Below, piece after piece: positions 6,788 to 9,468 of a stretch of DNA of 9,468 bases. This DNA comes from JAAYZK01 sp964535025 (lineage in GTDB: Bacteria > Planctomycetota > Phycisphaerae > SM23-33 > FEN-1343): NCBI GenBank assembly GCA_964535025.1, contig CAZHRW010000277.1, positions 1-9,468 of the forward strand. Direction: 5' to 3'. A model generated the notes under the pieces. The model saw only the letters and a list, made by a program, of their open reading frames with translations, did not search any database and was not told where the DNA came from. Position numbers and translations under genes: made by a program. How positions within the stretch are numbered: position 1 is the stretch's first letter; each line of letters opens with the position of its first letter.

Positions 6788-7399
6788 ATGAAGCTGACGC
6801 CAGAACAGATCGACAAGGCCAAGGGCATCTTCCGCCGCCATGGCGGCATGCTCCGCACCGCAGAGGCCATTCGCGAGGGCATCCAGCCGCGCGTGCTCTA
6901 TGCCATGCGCGACGCGGGCGACCTCCAGACGCTGCGCCGGGGCTGCTACCGACTGGCCGAGCTGGACCAGATGTCCGAGCCCGATCTGACCGTTGTCGCC
7001 AAGGCCGCCCCGAAAGGGGTGATCTGCCTTATCTCCGCGCTGGCGTTCCACGATATCACCACGCAGATCCCGCGCGCTGTCGACCTCGCCATCCCGGCCC
7101 ACAGGCATCCCCCGAAGATCGACTACCCGCCGATCCAGCCGTATTGGTTCAGCGGTAAGGCGTATTCATCGGGGATCGAAATCCACGAGATCGACGGGGT
7201 GCAGGTCCGCATCTACAACCCGGCCAAGACCGTGGCCGACTGTTTCAAGTACCGCAACAAGGTCGGGCAAGACGTTGCCATCGAGGCGCTGCGATTCTGC
7301 CGCGAGCGCAAGCGAACCCCGGTCAGCGAACTACTCGAGTACGCGCGGATTTGCCGGGTGCAGAACATCATGTCCCCATACCTGGAGGCCATGCTTTGA
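6788..7399 (+). CDS. Type IV toxin-antitoxin system antitoxin, AbiEi family
   Basis: A 203-aa protein. The ATG lies 12 bp past the operator-like repeat; the rbs is weak (AGAG-like). Residues 1 to about 57 form a winged helix-turn-helix (MKLTPEQIDKAKGIFRRHGG, then MLRTAEAIREGI, with the wing ending at LRRGCYRL), as in the AbiEi antitoxin DNA-binding domain. The rest matches the AbiEi C-terminal domain: LTVVAKAAPKGVICLISALA near 68-87, HDITTQIP, an AIPAHRHPPK strand, IYNPAKTVADCFKYRNKVG and the helical end. AbiEi counters the AbiEii nucleotidyltransferase without forming a stable complex and represses its own operon; the system can give abortive phage resistance and stabilise mobile DNA. Its stop TGA overlaps the toxin start in TTGA, so the pair is a coupled operon. 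Confidence 0.9.
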   Translation: MKLTPEQIDKAKGIFRRHGGMLRTAEAIREGIQPRVLYAMRDAGDLQTLRRGCYRLAELDQMSEPDLTVVAKAAPKGVICLISALAFHDITTQIPRAVDLAIPAHRHPPKIDYPPIQPYWFSGKAYSSGIEIHEIDGVQVRIYNPAKTVADCFKYRNKVGQDVAIEALRFCRERKRTPVSELLEYARICRVQNIMSPYLEAML

Positions 7400-8316
7400 G
7401 CGATGCCATCAATAATATGGCCCGTTCCGTCCACGACCGGCTGCTCAAGGTATCGAGGGAGAAGGGGTTCCGCTTCAACGACCTCCAACAGCGTTTCGCG
7501 ATGCAGCGTTTCCTCTACCGCTTGAGCGTCTCTCCGTTCGCGGATCAGTTTACGCTGAAAGGTGCATTGGCCTTCCTGGCGTGGACCGGCGGCAAGCAGA
7601 TGTACCGCCCGACCATGGACATCGACTTGCTTGGGAGCACGAGCAACGACGCGGAGAACCTGGTGAAGGTATTCCAGGCCGTAGTCGAGCAGGACGTACC
7701 GAACGATGGCTTGGTTTTCGATCCGGATAGCATCACGGCCGCGCCGATCACCGAGGACGCCGAGTACAACGGCATGCGTGTCAGACTGGTTGGCCGCATG
7801 GACAACGCTCGCATAGCCATTCAAATCGATATCGGCTTCAGCGATTCGCCCCTGCCAAAGCCTCAGCGCCTGAAGCTTCCCGGGCTACTGGACTTCCCCG
7901 CGCTGTCCATGACGGGATACCGCCCAGAATCCTCGATTGCTGAGAAGCTCCACGCAATGGTCGCTCGCGATGTCCTCAACAGCCGCATGAAAGACTTCGC
8001 CGACCTCTGGTATCTCTCGCGACACTTCGACTTCGACGGACCGGTGTTGGCCCAAGCCATCGCAGGCACCTTCGAGCGCCGCGACACGTCCGTTCCGGCC
8101 AATCCCACAGCGTTCAGCGGTGAATTCGCTCAGCGCGAGGACAAGCAGGCACAATGGAAGGCATTCATGCGCCGGTCGAGGCCGGAAGGTGTGCCCGACG
8201 AATTCGCCGAAGTCGTCATGGGCGTGGCCGAATTCCTCGGGCCGGTTCTGGCCCATCTCCCCGCCGACCAACCACCGCCCAATCACTGGCAGGCCCCAGG
8301 ACCGTGGCAGTTCTGA
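7396..8316 (+). CDS. Type IV toxin-antitoxin system toxin, AbiEii nucleotidyltransferase
   Basis: A 306-aa nucleotidyltransferase-fold toxin. I chose TTG 7396 because GGAGG (7384-7388) lies 7 nt upstream and the codon overlaps the antitoxin stop (TTGA); the first in-frame ATG is at 7417. Family motifs are all visible: LKGALAF near 54-60 leading to RPTMDIDLLG (71-80), with metal-binding Asp75 and Asp77; a third acidic residue, Asp145, in IQIDIGFSD; and PESSIAEKLHAMVARD followed by SRMKDFADLWYLSRHFDF (about 196-213), with the conserved Lys and Asp. Length and motif order are normal for the family, so the toxin looks intact. Known AbiEii-type toxins transfer nucleotides, and some modify tRNA acceptor ends; the target here is inferred only. 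The C-terminus ends in a Pro-rich tail. No clear terminator follows. Confidence 0.92.
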   Translation: MSDAINNMARSVHDRLLKVSREKGFRFNDLQQRFAMQRFLYRLSVSPFADQFTLKGALAFLAWTGGKQMYRPTMDIDLLGSTSNDAENLVKVFQAVVEQDVPNDGLVFDPDSITAAPITEDAEYNGMRVRLVGRMDNARIAIQIDIGFSDSPLPKPQRLKLPGLLDFPALSMTGYRPESSIAEKLHAMVARDVLNSRMKDFADLWYLSRHFDFDGPVLAQAIAGTFERRDTSVPANPTAFSGEFAQREDKQAQWKAFMRRSRPEGVPDEFAEVVMGVAEFLGPVLAHLPADQPPPNHWQAPGPWQF

Positions 8317-8446
8317 TGCCTCCGTCACTCGCGGCTTTTCCCGTTGAATAGGTACTTGGAAAAGATCGCTTCAGGTGACGCCAGCGGAACCACCCGCACC
8401 CATAGGCAGACTTTGTTTCAGGTGTCCGGTTTTTCGGCCTCGCTAC

Positions 8447-8501
8447 CCATAGAACGCCAAGAGCGCCAATAGATCGAAGCGGCATTCTTGGCGCTCTATG
8501 G
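8447..8501. repeat. Slipped inverted repeat downstream of the TA operon
   Basis: CCATAGAACGCCAAGA (8447-8462) is complementary to TCTTGGCGCTCTATGG (8486-8501) at 15 of 16 positions around a 23-nt loop. The right arm can also pair perfectly with GAGCGCCAA (8461-8469) through TTGGCGCTC (8488-8496), because CGCCAA occurs twice in the left arm. The two hairpins exclude each other. There is no T-run, so it is not a typical intrinsic terminator. The remaining sequence from 8317 to 8582 shows no credible gene. Confidence 0.6.
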
Positions 8502-8582
8502 TGGGTGCTCGGATGGAGTGGCACGGTCAGGCCGAAGAGAACCACGCCGGATGGCGGGGCCGAGAGGTGGTGCGAGTGTAGA

Positions 8583-8819
8583 TCAGGCCTTGCTGGCCAG
8601 GGCGAACTTGCCGCGCTCGGCCTTCACGAACCGGCTTGCCTCGCATTTCGTCTTAATCTCGCGCGACATGGCGGCGTGGAGGCTGTTGGCGGGCGTCGTG
8701 CCACCGTTGCGGGATGCCCACAGGCCACGCGCGACCGCGAGGTCGACAATGTCCTTGCATCGCATCGGGTCGCCGGTGCCCAGGCTCAGCAGGTGCGCCG
8801 CCGCGTCCAGCAGGCTCAT
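8583..8819 (-). CDS. HARE-HTH (winged helix) domain protein, probably N-terminally truncated
   Basis: Seventy-eight residues that form almost exactly one HARE-HTH domain (HB1, ASXL, restriction endonuclease helix-turn-helix): MSLLDAAAHLL, PMRCKDIVDLAVARGLW, then TTPANSLHAAMSREI and FVKAERGKFALA. HARE-HTH is a predicted DNA-binding winged helix, often fused to restriction or chromatin-like modules. Here it stands alone. The ATG at 8819 has no good rbs, and just beyond it (8821 on) the DNA belongs to a plus-strand recombinase. In many relatives this domain lies at the C-terminus behind a longer N-terminal part, so the original 5' end was probably lost at the junction. It may be non-functional. 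Confidence 0.7.
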   Translation of the reverse strand: MSLLDAAAHLLSLGTGDPMRCKDIVDLAVARGLWASRNGGTTPANSLHAAMSREIKTKCEASRFVKAERGKFALASKA

Positions 8820-8820
8820 T

Positions 8821-9370
8821 CCATTGACGACAGAGCTGGCCGCCGATCTGCGGGAGTGGGTCGCCGACCGGTTAGAACTGGCGCGGCAAACGGCGCGCGA
8901 GGCGGAGACGTCAATTCCGCTGGCGCTACCGCCGGAGGAGAAACTGCTGAACGTGCCGACGGCGTTGGTGAAGATCCTCAACCGTGATCTGCAGCTGGCG
9001 GGGATCGCGAAGACCGATGCCCGGGAGCGGACCATCGACGTCCGCTCGCTGCGCCACACCTTCTGCACGTGGATGCAGATGGCGGGCGTGGCGGGCCGCA
9101 AAACCCAGGCGACCATGCGGCATTCCAGTCGCGCGCTGACGGACGACGTCTACACGGACGAGGAGTCGCTGGACGTGGCCGAGGCGGCCGAGATGGCCAT
9201 GCCGTCGCTGCCGCTGGCGACGGCGACGCTCGCACCAGCGCTTGCACCAACCAGCGACCGGGGCGGGCACTGTGTGGCAGATTCTGGCACACGGGGCACC
9301 GTTCACCAGCGGGACGGCCGCGGCCGCCAGACGGGACGGGCCGAGGTTGACGTCGCGCAAGTCTTGCCTG
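8821..9370 (+). pseudogene. Tyrosine recombinase (phage-type integrase), C-terminal half, interrupted
   Basis: The frame reads LTTELAADLREWVADRLELA, later NVPTALVKILNRDLQLAGIA, then DVRSLRHTFCTWMQMAGV, MRHSS and DVYTDEE, the box II, box III and nucleophile regions of tyrosine recombinases. Seen are Arg of box II (LRHT), the box III His (MRHSS) and the nucleophile Tyr (VYTD). The catalytic core with the first Arg and the Lys is absent, because the left side is replaced by the HARE-HTH gene. The position normally His in HxLR is Arg (CGC, one transition from CAC), which should impair catalysis. No stop occurs before 9370, where a group II intron on the opposite strand begins, so the C-terminus is cut off as well. 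It has no start codon with rbs at its left edge. I regard it as a dead relic. Confidence 0.8.
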
Positions 9371-9468
9371 ATCGGGTAGGCGGGGGTGATTGCTCACCCC
9401 CACCTCCCACACCACCGTGCGTACGGGTCCGTACACGGCGGTTCACAGGGAGTTCGCAAGGCGTCGAT
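9371..9468 (-). mobile_element. 3' end of a group II intron (domains V and VI), continues past the window
   Basis: On the minus strand, 9411-9442 folds as domain V: a 9-bp lower helix (ACCGCCGTG with CACGGTGGT), a 2-nt CG bulge on the 3' side, an upper helix (TACG with CGTA) and a small loop. Next comes a domain VI-like hairpin (9379-9404), with 8 bp GGGGGTGA/TCACCCCC closed by a GCAA tetraloop and extended by GG-T/G-CC. The end TACCCGAT places the 3' splice site at about 9371. A CGC in the lower helix would fit class C introns. The reverse transcriptase gene normally encoded before domain V would lie beyond 9468. The intron is antisense to the recombinase, so splicing cannot repair that message. 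Confidence 0.7.

Noticed and set aside
9371..9468. Recombinase frame continuing open to the end of the window
   Set aside because: The continuation is the antisense of group II intron domains V and VI, not recombinase coding.
1..9468. CRISPR array
   Set aside because: No regularly spaced direct repeats were seen anywhere in the window.

Overview
The window looks like a high-GC bacterial chromosome, most plausibly from the Planctomycetes. The reasons are the TIGR03790-family secreted protein, the style of tyrosine recombinase (box II followed by MRHSS and VYTD), a HARE-HTH protein, and a tRNA remnant without an encoded CCA. This placement is inference; no rRNA or other decisive marker is present.

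Left part (1-5427), ordinary chromosomal DNA of very high GC. A 501-aa multi-spanning membrane protein with a C-terminal VanZ-like domain lies on the minus strand. It is divergent from a tight plus-strand operon across a 115-bp gap that holds promoter-like sequence. The operon encodes a secreted TIGR03790-family protein, a GHMP-family sugar kinase joined to it by an ATGA overlap, and a 299-aa membrane-anchored protein of unknown function that overlaps the kinase by 28 bp. The tight packing implies a shared task, but no pathway can be named.

Junction (5428-5876). After about 340 bp with no recognisable gene there is a strong hairpin terminator and, on the minus strand, the 3' half of a tRNA-Val(GAC). 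The 5' half is missing, which is the scar expected where an integrative element entered a tRNA gene.

Right part (5877-9468), a layered accessory region with visibly more relaxed codon use. It holds a relic of an integrase-like C-terminal tail; a lone 143-aa orphan gene; a second relic of the same tail type; an AbiE-type (type IV) toxin-antitoxin operon with two inverted repeats around its promoter; a slipped inverted repeat; a short HARE-HTH gene (minus) abutting head-to-head the C-terminal half of a tyrosine recombinase (plus); and the 3' end of a group II intron (minus) that interrupts the recombinase tail. Three recombinase relics, a tRNA scar, a defence-type TA pair and an intron indicate repeated insertion at one site.

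The best candidates for something undescribed are the orphan gene framed by two copies of the same recombinase tail, and the TIGR03790-kinase-membrane protein operon.
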